64,000 nucleotides of DNA. Source: JAVBKV01 sp031553885. GTDB lineage: Bacteria; Bacteroidota; Bacteroidia; Bacteroidales; Azobacteroidaceae. Positions 1 through 7,724 of the stretch are shown here, in pieces (within the stretch, counting starts at the first letter, position 1; the number at the start of each line of letters is the position of its first letter). Location of the stretch: assembly GCA_031553885.1 (NCBI GenBank), contig JAVBKV010000016.1:1-64000 (forward strand), read 5' to 3'. The notes under the pieces are model-generated. The model ran no database searches. It was not told the DNA's origin and saw only the letters and a program-made list of their open reading frames with translations. Made by a program: the position numbers and the translations under genes.

Positions 1-1
1 T

Positions 2-94
2 GCTGTTCAAATTCTATCTGATGAGTTAGAACACGAACGTGATATTGAAGATTGGTTGAAGGATATAAAACTGATGAAACAGCATATCAAATAA
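2..94 (+). CDS. Ferritin-like protein, C-terminal end only
   Basis: Only the last 30 codons are inside the window, in a frame open from the left edge to TAA at 92-94. The residues contain a DELEHE run followed by DIEDWL, which resembles the last helix of bacterioferritin, Dps-like or other ferritin-like iron-storage proteins, where Glu-x-x-His pairs form part of the diiron site. The family call rests on this short tail and is tentative. A hairpin at 122-157 probably ends its transcript. Confidence 0.45.
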   Translation, partial: AVQILSDELEHERDIEDWLKDIKLMKQHIK

Positions 95-121
95 ACCACT
101 CCAATTACCTTGTAAAATTTA

Positions 122-157
122 AATGCCTTCAGGAACAGATGTTGTACTGAAGGCATT
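122..157 (+). terminator. Hairpin after the ferritin-like gene
   Basis: A perfect 11-base inverted repeat (AATGCCTTCAG at 122-132, its complement at 147-157) with a 14-base loop sits 27 bases after the ferritin-like stop and is followed by an AT-rich stretch. It overlaps the first ATG of the methyltransferase remnant. That ATG therefore lies inside a terminator and is unlikely to be a true start. Confidence 0.6.
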
Positions 158-593
158 CATTTTACAATATCGTCTGCACTGTTCACAAATAGAGCGAAAA
201 AACATACATTTTACCGGGCTTGAAACTTCTACGTTGATGTACGAGGAAGCCTGCCGTATCAATCATCAACTTACCGGAAACAATCAGATAGATTTCAAGC
301 TCTACGATGGAATGAATATTCCTTTCCCTGATAACAGTTTCAATAAAGTGTTTACAGTTAACACGCTCTATTTTTAGGAAGACGCGCATCATCTACTGCT
401 GGAACTGTATAGGGTTATGGTTCCCGAAGGTTTACTCAATATAACTTTTGGGCAGGAAAGCTCGATGAAACAAGCGCCTTATACACAGTTTGAATACAAA
501 CTGTACAGTACAGAGACAGTTATGAAAATTATCGAATCAACGCCTTTCTCTATTGAGAATATAGTTGACGATACAGAGGAAATACGAAAATAA
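123..593 (+). pseudogene. Class I SAM-dependent methyltransferase, decayed
   Basis: One reading frame from about 123 to TAA at 591-593 carries methyltransferase features. These are an acidic loop after GLETS, the motif IPFPDNSFNKVFTVNTLYF typical of Methyltransf_11 enzymes, and then DAHHLL..YRVM.PEGLLNITFG. An in-frame TAG at 375-377 stands where relatives of this family usually have Trp (NTLYFW), so a TGG-to-TAG change is likely. The N-terminal SAM-binding glycine loop is also missing, because the frame runs back into the hairpin of the preceding gene. Two independent lesions make this a pseudogene rather than a readthrough gene. The right end abuts a bidirectional terminator. Confidence 0.75.
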
Positions 594-627
594 AAAAAGA
601 GTTACCTATAAAAAGCAACTCTTTTTT
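593..627. terminator. Bidirectional terminator between methyltransferase remnant and tRNA
   Basis: AAAAAAGAGTT at 593-603 pairs with AACTCTTTTTT at 617-627 around a 13-base loop. There is an A-run on the left and a T-run on the right, so it can work on both strands. On the minus strand it lies just after the tRNA gene. Confidence 0.7.
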
Positions 628-637
628 CGAAAAAATG

Positions 638-711
638 TGGTCCCTGTTGGGCTTGAACCAACGACTCCCTGATTATGAGTCAGGTGCTCTAACCAACTGA
701 GCTAAGGGACC
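638..711 (-). tRNA. tRNA with anticodon CAT (Ile2 or elongator Met)
   Basis: The minus strand folds into a complete cloverleaf: acceptor GGTCCCT/AGGGACC with discriminator A, D-arm TTAGCTCAGTTGG, anticodon loop CTCATAA and T-arm GTTGG-TTCAAGC-CCAAC. The anticodon is CAT. The acceptor and D-arm start look more like bacterial tRNA-Ile2, whose C34 is modified to lysidine, than elongator tRNA-Met, but sequence alone does not settle this. No CCA is encoded. Confidence 0.93.
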
Positions 712-738
712 TGCTTAGCTATTTGCTAAAAGCGACTG

Positions 739-770
739 CAAAATTATGAAATTTTCTCGACTTATACAAA
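739..770 (-). promoter_or_regulatory. Promoter of the CAT tRNA
   Basis: On the minus strand TTTG (770-767) is separated by 20 bases from TAATTTTG (746-739), matching the Bacteroidota -33/-7 consensus. It is placed to start transcription about 20 bases before the tRNA and downstream of prfB. Confidence 0.75.
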
Positions 771-793
771 TAACAGTCAAAAAAACATTATAT

Positions 794-1907
794 CTAATCT
801 TCACCTCCAAATTCCATCAGATAAGCCTTGATAAAATTATCGATGTCTCCGTCCATAACAGCTCCTACATTAGATGTCTGATAGTCGGTACGATGATCTT
901 TCACCCGACGGTCGTCGAATACATAACTGCGAATCTGGGAACCCCATTCGATTTTCTTTTTTCCGGCTTCAATTTTTGCCGAAGCCTTGCGGCGACGCTC
1001 CAGTTCCAGTTCGTAAAGTTGGGATTTCAATAACCGGATCGCATTGTCTTTATTTCCGAATTGAGAGCGGGACTCCGTATTCTCAATTACAATTTCTTTG
1101 ATTTCACCAGTATCCGGATCCTTATAATTGTAATGCAAGCGAACCCCGGTTTCCACTTTATTTACATTCTGTCCTCCCGCACCACTCGAGCGAAAAGTAT
1201 CCCAGGTGATGTCTCCGGGATTTACATCGATTTCAATCGTATCGTCGACCAAAGGAACAATGTACACCGAAGAAAAAGAGGTCATCCGTTTACCCTGAGC
1301 ATTATAAGGTGAGACGCGAACCAACCGGTGAACACCGTTTTCACTTTTCAGGTAACCATAAGCATAATCACCTTCCACCTGCAAGGTAACCGTTTTGATT
1401 CCGGCATCATCCCCATCCAGCCAGTTAGTAACAGTGACTTTATATCCTTTACTTTCACACCAGCGGCTGTACATGCGATAAAGCATTTCCGCCCAATCCT
1501 GGGCCTCCGTGCCTCCTGCTCCGGCATTGATTTTCAAAACGGCACCCAGATGATCCTCTTCCGAACGAAGCATATTTTTCATTTCCAGGTTTTCGAGTAA
1601 TTCGACCACATGATTGTAGGCCGTATCCACTTCCTCTTCCGTAATAAGTTCTTCTTTCAGGAAATCAAATGCCAGTTGAAGTTCTTCTCCTGCAGCTTTT
1701 ACTTCATTATAAGCGATTACCCAGGACTTAATTCCCCGGATTTTCTTCATTTGTTCTTCCGCACGTTTGGGATCCTCCCAGAAACCCGGGGCCTGGGTTC
1801 TTAATTCTTCTTCTTCCAATTGGATAATCTTCGCATCGATGTCAAAGATACCCCCTCAGCGCGGACTCGCGCTCCAATACATCACGTAATTGGTCTGTCG
1901 TTATCAT
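794..1907 (-). CDS. prfB: Peptide chain release factor 2, with programmed +1 frameshift
   Basis: RF2 recognises UAA and UGA in the ribosomal A site and triggers release of the peptide. The reading frame starts at ATG 1907-1905, runs 21 codons to TGA at 1844-1842, and continues in the +1 frame (GAC from 1843) to the stop at 794, giving about 370 residues. The shift site is AGGGGG (1856-1851), TAT, CTT, TGA, C. This is the classical slippery CTT before an in-frame UGA, with a Shine-Dalgarno-like stimulator at the usual spacing, so RF2 shortage raises its own synthesis. GGQ (RSSGAGGQNVNK) for peptidyl-tRNA hydrolysis is present. The stop-codon tripeptide reads SPY instead of the SPF of E. coli RF2. 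A start at 1819 would be wrong, because it drops the regulatory leader. Confidence 0.96.
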
Positions 1908-1988
1908 TTATGTTTATTATTTATGTTAATTGATTGTCTAATTGTTGTTTTTCATTATCAATACAAGCCGATAACTCCAAACGGGCTG

Positions 1989-1996
1989 CAAATATA
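1989..1996 (-). promoter_or_regulatory. Probable -7 element for prfB
   Basis: TATATTTG on the minus strand fits TAnnTTTG and lies about 82 bases before the prfB start, just beyond the end of the neighbouring phosphoesterase gene. The -33 region is not obvious. Confidence 0.45.
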
Positions 1997-1997
1997 C

Positions 1998-3137
1998 TCA
2001 ATAAATCTCAATATTGAAAACTACAATTTCCGAGTGACTGCTGATGCGTAACGGAAAACCGGAGAGTCCCAGGCCGGAAGTCACATAAAAACTACAACGA
2101 TCCGTTTGTGTCATGCCGTATACTTTTGTATAAAGTAATCTGCCCAGCACATTCATGGGAAAAACCTGTCCTCCGTGAGTATGTCCGCATACAGTCAACG
2201 GAATCCCATATCTGCAGGCATCCGGAATATCTCCGGGTTGGTGGGCAAATAGTATGCAAGGCTTGGAGATATCCACTTTTTTTATCAATTCATCCATGGG
2301 TAGACGATGGTCTTCATTTTTTCTGTCGTCACGTCCGATCAGCCAAAGAGCATTGTCAATATCGGCTACCGAGTCTTTCAGAACGGTCATACCTGTTCCT
2401 GCAATCCAGTTTAATCGTATTTCCGGGTCAAATTTATATTCATGATTTCCGGGAATGAAATAGACCCCCTTAGGTGCCCGGATTTTTCGTAAATCTTCAT
2501 CCATCCTTGTGGCAACAAGAGGACGCAGGGTATAATCGATGAGATCTCCATCGATAACAACGATATCAGCTTGTTGCGCGTTTATTATCTCTACGTATTG
2601 TTGCAGTACTTTTTTATCAATAATATATCCCAAATGAAGATCGGAAGCCACCAACAGTTTATAGCGATACCGGGGTAATGCTCCCGGAGCCGGCGGACTG
2701 TTAAAAGCATAGGAAAACGTTCTCACCCTTGGATGCAGAAAGTTTTCGTACCCGATATAGAGTTGTGATCCGATGAAAAGAAAAAAAATGAGAAACGTGT
2801 AAATCTTTATTCGCCGGATGGTTTTATCTTTCAAATGAATGAATAACCGTCTTTTTTTATTGATCAGGTATATCAGGTCGAAACATAAAAGTAAACCTCC
2901 AAGATAAACATGGGCAATTACCCATATTCCGTTTATTTTTTGAATCAACGCGAACGTTTCTACCGTTATTTGCTGGGAACAAAACAAGCCGGTAAAGTAC
3001 AGAATTGTTTCCGATGCATATACTCCTGATAAAAGTATTTTTGCATACCGGGGTAATTCCCTGCTTTTCCAGATACGGAATACAAAATAAGTATTCAGCA
3101 AAGTCTGTGCAAAAAACGAACGGAGAAAAAATACCAT
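1998..3137 (-). CDS. Membrane-anchored metallophosphoesterase (copy 2 of a tandem pair)
   Basis: This is a 379-residue calcineurin-like phosphoesterase. The N-terminal 130 residues hold several hydrophobic helices, and the catalytic domain follows. Metal-binding motifs are all visible: DLHLG (166-170), GDLID (197-201), GNHEY (230-234), HQPGD (299-303) and GHTHGGQ (318-324). This arrangement matches the YkuE/YpbG-like group, whose members act on phosphoesters at the membrane, and in some cases on UDP-diacylglucosamine or lipid-linked substrates. The substrate here is unknown. It starts 14 bases after the stop of a paralogue (3152-4279) with the same architecture, so the two are a tandem duplication in one operon that has diverged considerably. 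Confidence 0.85.
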   Translation of the reverse strand: MVFFLRSFFAQTLLNTYFVFRIWKSRELPRYAKILLSGVYASETILYFTGLFCSQQITVETFALIQKINGIWVIAHVYLGGLLLCFDLIYLINKKRRLFIHLKDKTIRRIKIYTFLIFFLFIGSQLYIGYENFLHPRVRTFSYAFNSPPAPGALPRYRYKLLVASDLHLGYIIDKKVLQQYVEIINAQQADIVVIDGDLIDYTLRPLVATRMDEDLRKIRAPKGVYFIPGNHEYKFDPEIRLNWIAGTGMTVLKDSVADIDNALWLIGRDDRKNEDHRLPMDELIKKVDISKPCILFAHQPGDIPDACRYGIPLTVCGHTHGGQVFPMNVLGRLLYTKVYGMTQTDRCSFYVTSGLGLSGFPLRISSHSEIVVFNIEIY

Positions 3138-3151
3138 TGAAAACTGTTTTA

Positions 3152-4279
3152 TTAATCAAACTGAATATTAAAAACAACTAACTCGGATTGGGTTCCTATA
3201 CGAAACGAAGGTCCCCAAAGAGCCAGCCCTGACGAAGTATAAACGTGGGTTTTCCCTTTTTGTTTATATCCGTGTCCCAATTCGTACATTTTACGAACCA
3301 GGAGATTAAAAGGCCAGAGTTGTCCTTCGTGAGTATGCCCCGATAGTTGAAGGTCAATACCGTTTTCCTGAGCTTCTTCCAGGTGATACGGTTGATGATC
3401 CATCAGAAATAGAGGTTGTGTGATATCTGTCTCTGATATTAGTTCTTTTAATGCTTTTCGATGTTGCTGGCTTCTGTCATCTCTTCCTATGATCCAGAAT
3501 CGATGATCGACACAAACAGCGCTGTCTGCCAAAAGCTGTATGTTCGTTTTTCGGAAAAATTCCAGGCTTTCCTTCATTCCGCTGATGTATTCATGGTTTC
3601 CCGGACAGGCAAATATCCCCAAAGGAGCTTCCAACCGATTGAGTTCTTCGTACATTTTCTCAGCATTCAAAGGCCTCAAATGATTATCAACCACATCTCC
3701 GGCAATTAAAATCAGGTCGGGCTTTTGCCGGTTAATCCATTCAATGTAATTACTCAATCTCTTTTTATCGACAGACAAACCGAGATGTATATCGCTGATG
3801 CCTAAAATCTTCAGTTGTTTTAGACCTTCGACATGCTTGTTGATTTTCAGGTTATATGTTTCAACTACCGGGTGAGAGAAACGATAATAGCCTACAAATA
3901 GCAAAATTACGACTAAGACACTTCCAGAAACGAGTTGTATTTGGTGAAACAAAGTGGCGTTTTCTGTTATTTTATTCGGTAAAAAGTGAAAAAAATGGTT
4001 AAGCAAATGAACGATATCCGTAAGCAGGAAAAATAAAGTCAGATACAACATACAGGCCAACCAGGTCGTTCCGATGGAATACAATATTTTCAATATACCA
4101 AGAGGTAAAGTGGCTCTACCCAGCATGGCGATAATAAAAGAACTGTAAACGATTATGCAAAAAGCAATATAGATTATCCGATAGAGTGGGGAAGATGGGA
4201 GGGCCTGCCATCCCCTGTAAAAAATATAACTATTGACCAGGGTGTAAATAAGGAATACAATAATAAAAAAATATTTCAT
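3152..4279 (-). CDS. Membrane-anchored metallophosphoesterase (copy 1 of a tandem pair)
   Basis: This 375-residue protein has about four membrane segments in residues 1-135 and a calcineurin-like domain after them. The metal motifs are SDIHLG (162-167), GDVVD (194-198), GNHEY (227-231), DHQPYH (294-299) and GHTHEGQ (314-320). It resembles the protein encoded immediately downstream in length, membrane layout and motif spacing. One clear difference is GHTHEGQ here against GHTHGGQ there. It is the first gene of the pair. The catalytic site should face one side of the cytoplasmic membrane, but the sidedness cannot be read from the sequence with confidence. Confidence 0.85.
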   Translation of the reverse strand: MKYFFIIVFLIYTLVNSYIFYRGWQALPSSPLYRIIYIAFCIIVYSSFIIAMLGRATLPLGILKILYSIGTTWLACMLYLTLFFLLTDIVHLLNHFFHFLPNKITENATLFHQIQLVSGSVLVVILLFVGYYRFSHPVVETYNLKINKHVEGLKQLKILGISDIHLGLSVDKKRLSNYIEWINRQKPDLILIAGDVVDNHLRPLNAEKMYEELNRLEAPLGIFACPGNHEYISGMKESLEFFRKTNIQLLADSAVCVDHRFWIIGRDDRSQQHRKALKELISETDITQPLFLMDHQPYHLEEAQENGIDLQLSGHTHEGQLWPFNLLVRKMYELGHGYKQKGKTHVYTSSGLALWGPSFRIGTQSELVVFNIQFD

Positions 4280-4402
4280 GAGAGTCGTTTATTAATAAGG
4301 TTGCAAAGTTAATATAAAATATGTTCTTTCAGGCCGGGGATAAAGGATTCTCCTTGTTATTCGGAATATTTTCACTTCGTTTTCACACTTTTTTCCAACA
4401 TT

Positions 4403-4434
4403 TTTGGTAAAATGTAAAAAATATCCTACCTTTG
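4403..4434 (+). promoter_or_regulatory. Promoter of tRNA-Arg
   Basis: TTTG (4403-4406), 20 bases, then TACCTTTG (4427-4434) is an excellent Bacteroidota promoter. The expected start point lies about 15 bases before the tRNA. Confidence 0.8.
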
Positions 4435-4453
4435 CAGGCGCAAAAATAAGGAT

Positions 4454-4527
4454 GGTCCGGTAGCTCAGCTGGATAGAGCAACAGCCTTCTAAGCTGTGGG
4501 TCGTGGGTTCGAATCCCGCCCGGATCA
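4454..4527 (+). tRNA. tRNA-Arg(TCT)
   Basis: The cloverleaf has acceptor GGTCCGG/CCGGATC (one G-T pair), D-arm TAGCTCAGCTGGATAGAGCA, anticodon stem CAGC/GCTG around loop CTTCTAA, and T-arm GTGGG-TTCGAAT-CCCGC with discriminator A. The anticodon TCT decodes AGA and AGG. No CCA is encoded. Accessory DNA begins right after it, which is typical of tRNA genes used as integration sites, but I find no repeat of the tRNA 3' end elsewhere in the window. Confidence 0.95.
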
Positions 4528-4573
4528 CTAAGGGGTCAAAATCAAGTTAGACAAGACCCGAAAAGGTCATGAC

Positions 4574-4608
4574 AAAACCTCCTAAAACGTTGATTTTAGG
4601 AGGTTTTT
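4574..4608 (+). terminator. Terminator after tRNA-Arg
   Basis: AAAACCTCCTAAAA (4574-4587) pairs perfectly with TTTTAGGAGGTTTT (4594-4607) around a 6-base loop. More T-runs follow. This is a strong intrinsic terminator 46 bases after the tRNA. Confidence 0.85.
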
Positions 4609-4928
4609 CTGTTTTTTTGTCCATCATCCTACTTTCTACTTTTTATAAGCATTTAATAATCTAAAGGCATATAATAAATATGATTCAAAATGGATTTCCC
4701 TCCCTGATTTTTTGCTTATGTGCACCGATCACTTGATTACCATCACCAAAATTACTGTTTCTAGGTAAAGGCTTCTGAGAGAGCTGCTGTTTACAGTGCT
4801 GAAGGTTTGTATAAGATATTCCTTGAAATATACGAAGAGTGCTTGTAGCATCATGAAGATTTTTGAGTCATGCTGAACGAAAAGTGCAAATGTTCTCATA
4901 AATGCACTTTTCATTCAGCATTTTTCAT
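4609..4928. other. AT-rich stretch without a recognisable gene
   Basis: No credible coding frame lies between the tRNA-Arg terminator and the AAA ATPase promoter. The only marked structure is an 18-base inverted repeat at 4871-4888 and 4903-4920 (17 of 18 positions pair, loop of 14), followed by a short T-run. It may be a terminator left from a lost gene or an operator for the ATPase gene, whose -7 box starts nine bases later. Confidence 0.5.
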
Positions 4929-4936
4929 TATCTTTG
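4929..4936 (+). promoter_or_regulatory. -7 element of the AAA ATPase gene
   Basis: TATCTTTG fits the Bacteroidota -7 consensus and lies 26 bases before the ATG. Its -33 region would fall inside the right arm of the inverted repeat at 4871-4920, so that repeat could influence initiation. Confidence 0.55.
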
Positions 4937-4962
4937 CCTAATAATCTAAAATACAGTAAAAT

Positions 4963-6132
4963 ATGGAACGATTATTTGAATTATTTCACAACCTGTTGAA
5001 ACAGACAAGTACCACATTTTTACGATACTTGCATGAAGAAATTGACTGGCGAAATCGTTTAATTGCAATTGTCGGAGCAAGGGGAGTAGGGAAGACAACC
5101 CTTATTCTGCAGCATATCAAATTAAACCTTGATATCCAGACAACATTATATGTAAGTGCCGATGATATTTATTTCGCTGAAAACAAGTTGTTTGACTTGA
5201 TATCTTCATTTTATAAAAACGGAGGGAAGCATTTCTTCATTGATGAAATCCATAAGTATAAAGACTGGTCTAAAGAGGTAAAAATGATGTATGATTATTT
5301 TCCCGACCTTCAGATAGTATTCACAGGTTCTTCCATTCTGGATATTTATAAGGGCAGTGATGACCTGAGCCGAAGGGCGATTTCTTATCATTTATATGGA
5401 ATGTCTTTTCGGGAATACCTGAATATGTCTCAAGATTTATCTTTATCGGCCTATTCTTTGGAGGAAATTATTCAGAATAGAGTTAATCTTCAGGGTATTC
5501 AGCATCCATTACCCCTTTTCAAAGAATATTTAAAAAAGGGATATTATCCTTTCTTCAAAGAGCCTTCTTACGAGGCAAGGTTACAAAACATTCTCACACT
5601 TATTTTGGAAACGGACATTCCTATTCATGCTAATTTAACAATCTCAACATCAAAAAAAATCAAACAACTACTTTACATCATATCTCAAAGCGTGCCGTTT
5701 AAGCCTATATTTACAAAAATTGCCGATAAAATTGATGTGCATCGTAATCAAGTTGTTGATTTTTTCTTTTATCTGGAGAAAGTGCAAATTATTTCACAAC
5801 TTCGGAATCATACCAAAGGAATCCAACTTTTAGGAAAGGTCGAAAAAGTATATCTCAGTAATCCTAATCTGATTTATGCTCTTGCAGAGGATAAACCGGA
5901 CATTGGAAATATGCGTGAAACCTTTTTCTTCAATCAACTTTCGGTAAAGAACAATATATTTTCATCTCCTGTCTCCGATTTCTTGGTGAATGGTTTTACA
6001 TTTGAGGTCGGGGGAAAAAATAAAGGTCAAAAGCAAATTGAAGGAATGGGTAAAGCGTTTGTGGTAAAAGATGATATAGAAGTCGGATATGGGAATGTGG
6101 TTCCGTTATGGATGTTCGGGTTTAATTATTAA
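4963..6132 (+). CDS. AAA ATPase of the AAA_14/DUF4143 type
   Basis: This 389-residue protein has a P-loop at residues 38-46 (GARGVGKTT), a Walker B FFIDE at 91-95 and a sensor-like GSSILDIYKGSDDLSRR near 120. The family signature F-R-E-Y-L follows (SFREYLNMS). The C-terminal half looks like a winged-helix segment and then a nuclease-like domain of the DUF4143 kind (EVGGKNKGQKQ near 345). Such proteins are common accessory genes in Bacteroidota and archaea, and their function is poorly known. The gene stands alone beside tRNA-Arg in AT-rich DNA, which suggests acquisition. I assign no pathway. Confidence 0.8.
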   Translation: MERLFELFHNLLKQTSTTFLRYLHEEIDWRNRLIAIVGARGVGKTTLILQHIKLNLDIQTTLYVSADDIYFAENKLFDLISSFYKNGGKHFFIDEIHKYKDWSKEVKMMYDYFPDLQIVFTGSSILDIYKGSDDLSRRAISYHLYGMSFREYLNMSQDLSLSAYSLEEIIQNRVNLQGIQHPLPLFKEYLKKGYYPFFKEPSYEARLQNILTLILETDIPIHANLTISTSKKIKQLLYIISQSVPFKPIFTKIADKIDVHRNQVVDFFFYLEKVQIISQLRNHTKGIQLLGKVEKVYLSNPNLIYALAEDKPDIGNMRETFFFNQLSVKNNIFSSPVSDFLVNGFTFEVGGKNKGQKQIEGMGKAFVVKDDIEVGYGNVVPLWMFGFNY

Positions 6133-6799
6133 TTATGGCTAATAATATATCTCCAGAAAGAAAAAACTTGTTAACTACAAAGTTTATTAACTATAGCAAA
6201 TATCCTAGGTATACCTTCTTTACTTTTTACAGAATATATTCCGGAAAAGAAACTGAACAACGGGGTACCCAGACTTATACACAAAAAAGTTTTTCTTGCG
6301 GCTATGGGCTTTCACAAGTGTAATACCGCAACGCATATATACACATACAGTCATTTAAGTTGGATATAAAGGGAACAATATATCCTTTTTAGGAAGAAAG
6401 TTCTTTTTGTATATTGATGTCTGAAGCCCCCCCGTGCTCAATGCTGTTATTTATCTTTTTTCTTTTGTTCTGTTTTAATTTTATCCCGATTTTGCTTTAA
6501 TAAATATTTGTTAGAAAACAGAAACAAAAATAATTCCAACAACCTTTCAAAATCAAGTAAACAATGAGGTTTTTCGTTTCTTTTTTGACAATTATTTTAT
6601 TTGAAATTTCATTTATAAAATAATTTTAGTACATGACACTATTTTCGAAAATAATATTATTTCCGATGCGTTTTATGAAACTCTTTATTTTTACAAGAAA
6701 ATAGGGTGGTGACCCGAAAATTTAGTTCCGGAGCGGAAGTTTTGGTTTATTTTTGTGACATTGATTACCTCAGACTGGAGAAATGCAGCGCATCGAGTT
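6133..6799. other. AT-rich accessory DNA, no convincing gene
   Basis: A 62-codon frame begins at ATG 6135, two bases after the ATPase stop, but resembles nothing I know. An overlapping frame ending near 6366 gives a plausible-looking but unassignable peptide (LLTIANILGIPSLLFTEYI, later THIYTYSHLSW). Together they may be a frameshifted remnant. From about 6370 to 6799 the sequence is very AT-rich, stops occur in all frames, and I see no RNA or repeat. Confidence 0.5.
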
Positions 6800-7711
6800 T
6801 TATAACTGTAGAATTTTATCAAAACGATTACTCAAGTCTTGTAATTCTTCCTGTGTTGGGTTACCTCCCTGTTCCGTAGTCAGCCATTCGGAAGTATAAT
6901 GTGTGCGGATTTCACGCATCACATTGGCCCAATTCACATTACCTTCGGTCAGTTTTACATTGAACCCGGATACCCGGCCATTTTTTTCTGCCAACTCCTT
7001 ACTGAATTCTTTAATATGGATCCGCCCAATCCGGTTTCCCAATATCCGGATCCATTGTTCGGGCCAGCCATACATCAATATATTTCCGCAGTCAAAATAA
7101 AAACGGATATATGGACTCTTAAACTGTTCAACGTATTTACACGCTTCTAATGGACTTAATAGAAAATTATTCCACACGTTTTCAATACAAATTTTCACTT
7201 TCAGTTTTTCTGCTACCGGAAGTAATTTTTTGACACACTCGGTGGAGCGATCCCAACATTCATCATAAGTAACCGATTCATTCACGACTCCGGGTACAAG
7301 CAAAACTGCGTCCGTCCCATACGCTTTTGCATCTTCCAGAGCAACGATCATCCCATCCATTCCTTCCTGCCGGATAGCAGCATCAGGATGAGAAAGCGGC
7401 TTACCCCAGTGGGTGGAACAACACACATCCGAAATGCCCAGCCCGGTGGTCTTTACAGCAGCCAGCACTTCCTTCCTGTCCATGTGGCTATTGGGTTCAA
7501 TTCCCTGATAACCTGCCGCTTTTACAGCCTTGCATTTATCTAATACGGAACCTTTTATACCCACGGTACCCCACATAACCGATTTTTTAAAAGTCTTTTG
7601 TTGCAGAGAATCGGAAACCAAACTTCCGGCATACATCTCGTTCCATACCGAAGACATGGAAAATGCACCCGCAGTCAACAGGGTGCTCTTTATAAAATTA
7701 CGTCGTTGCAT
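6800..7711 (-). CDS. Tat-exported sugar phosphate isomerase/epimerase family protein
   Basis: This 303-residue protein has a TIM-barrel fold of the AP-endonuclease-2/xylose isomerase-like family. The N-terminus has a twin-arginine signal (RRNFIKSTLL) and a short hydrophobic stretch, so it should be exported folded. Barrel motifs include GIEPNSH, ENVWNN, YFDCGN and HIKEFS, where Glu, Asp and His residues usually bind the divalent metal. It follows a Tat-exported Gfo/Idh/MocA oxidoreductase by 13 bases and is surely cotranscribed with it. Comparable periplasmic pairs act on oxidised sugars (3-keto-glycoside chemistry) in Bacteroidota. That role is inference here, and the true substrate is not shown. 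Confidence 0.8.
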   Translation of the reverse strand: MQRRNFIKSTLLTAGAFSMSSVWNEMYAGSLVSDSLQQKTFKKSVMWGTVGIKGSVLDKCKAVKAAGYQGIEPNSHMDRKEVLAAVKTTGLGISDVCCSTHWGKPLSHPDAAIRQEGMDGMIVALEDAKAYGTDAVLLVPGVVNESVTYDECWDRSTECVKKLLPVAEKLKVKICIENVWNNFLLSPLEACKYVEQFKSPYIRFYFDCGNILMYGWPEQWIRILGNRIGRIHIKEFSKELAEKNGRVSGFNVKLTEGNVNWANVMREIRTHYTSEWLTTEQGGNPTQEELQDLSNRFDKILQL

Positions 7712-7724
7712 CGTTCAAATGGTA

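Noticed and set aside
375..377. Amber readthrough or recoding in the methyltransferase frame
   Set aside because: The gene also lacks its N-terminus, and no suppressor or recoding signal is visible, so decay is simpler.
6135..6366. Tyrosine recombinase or transposase remnant after the ATPase
   Set aside because: A peptide ending THIYTYSHLSW looks vaguely like an integrase tail, but no catalytic Arg, His or Tyr motif in context supports it.
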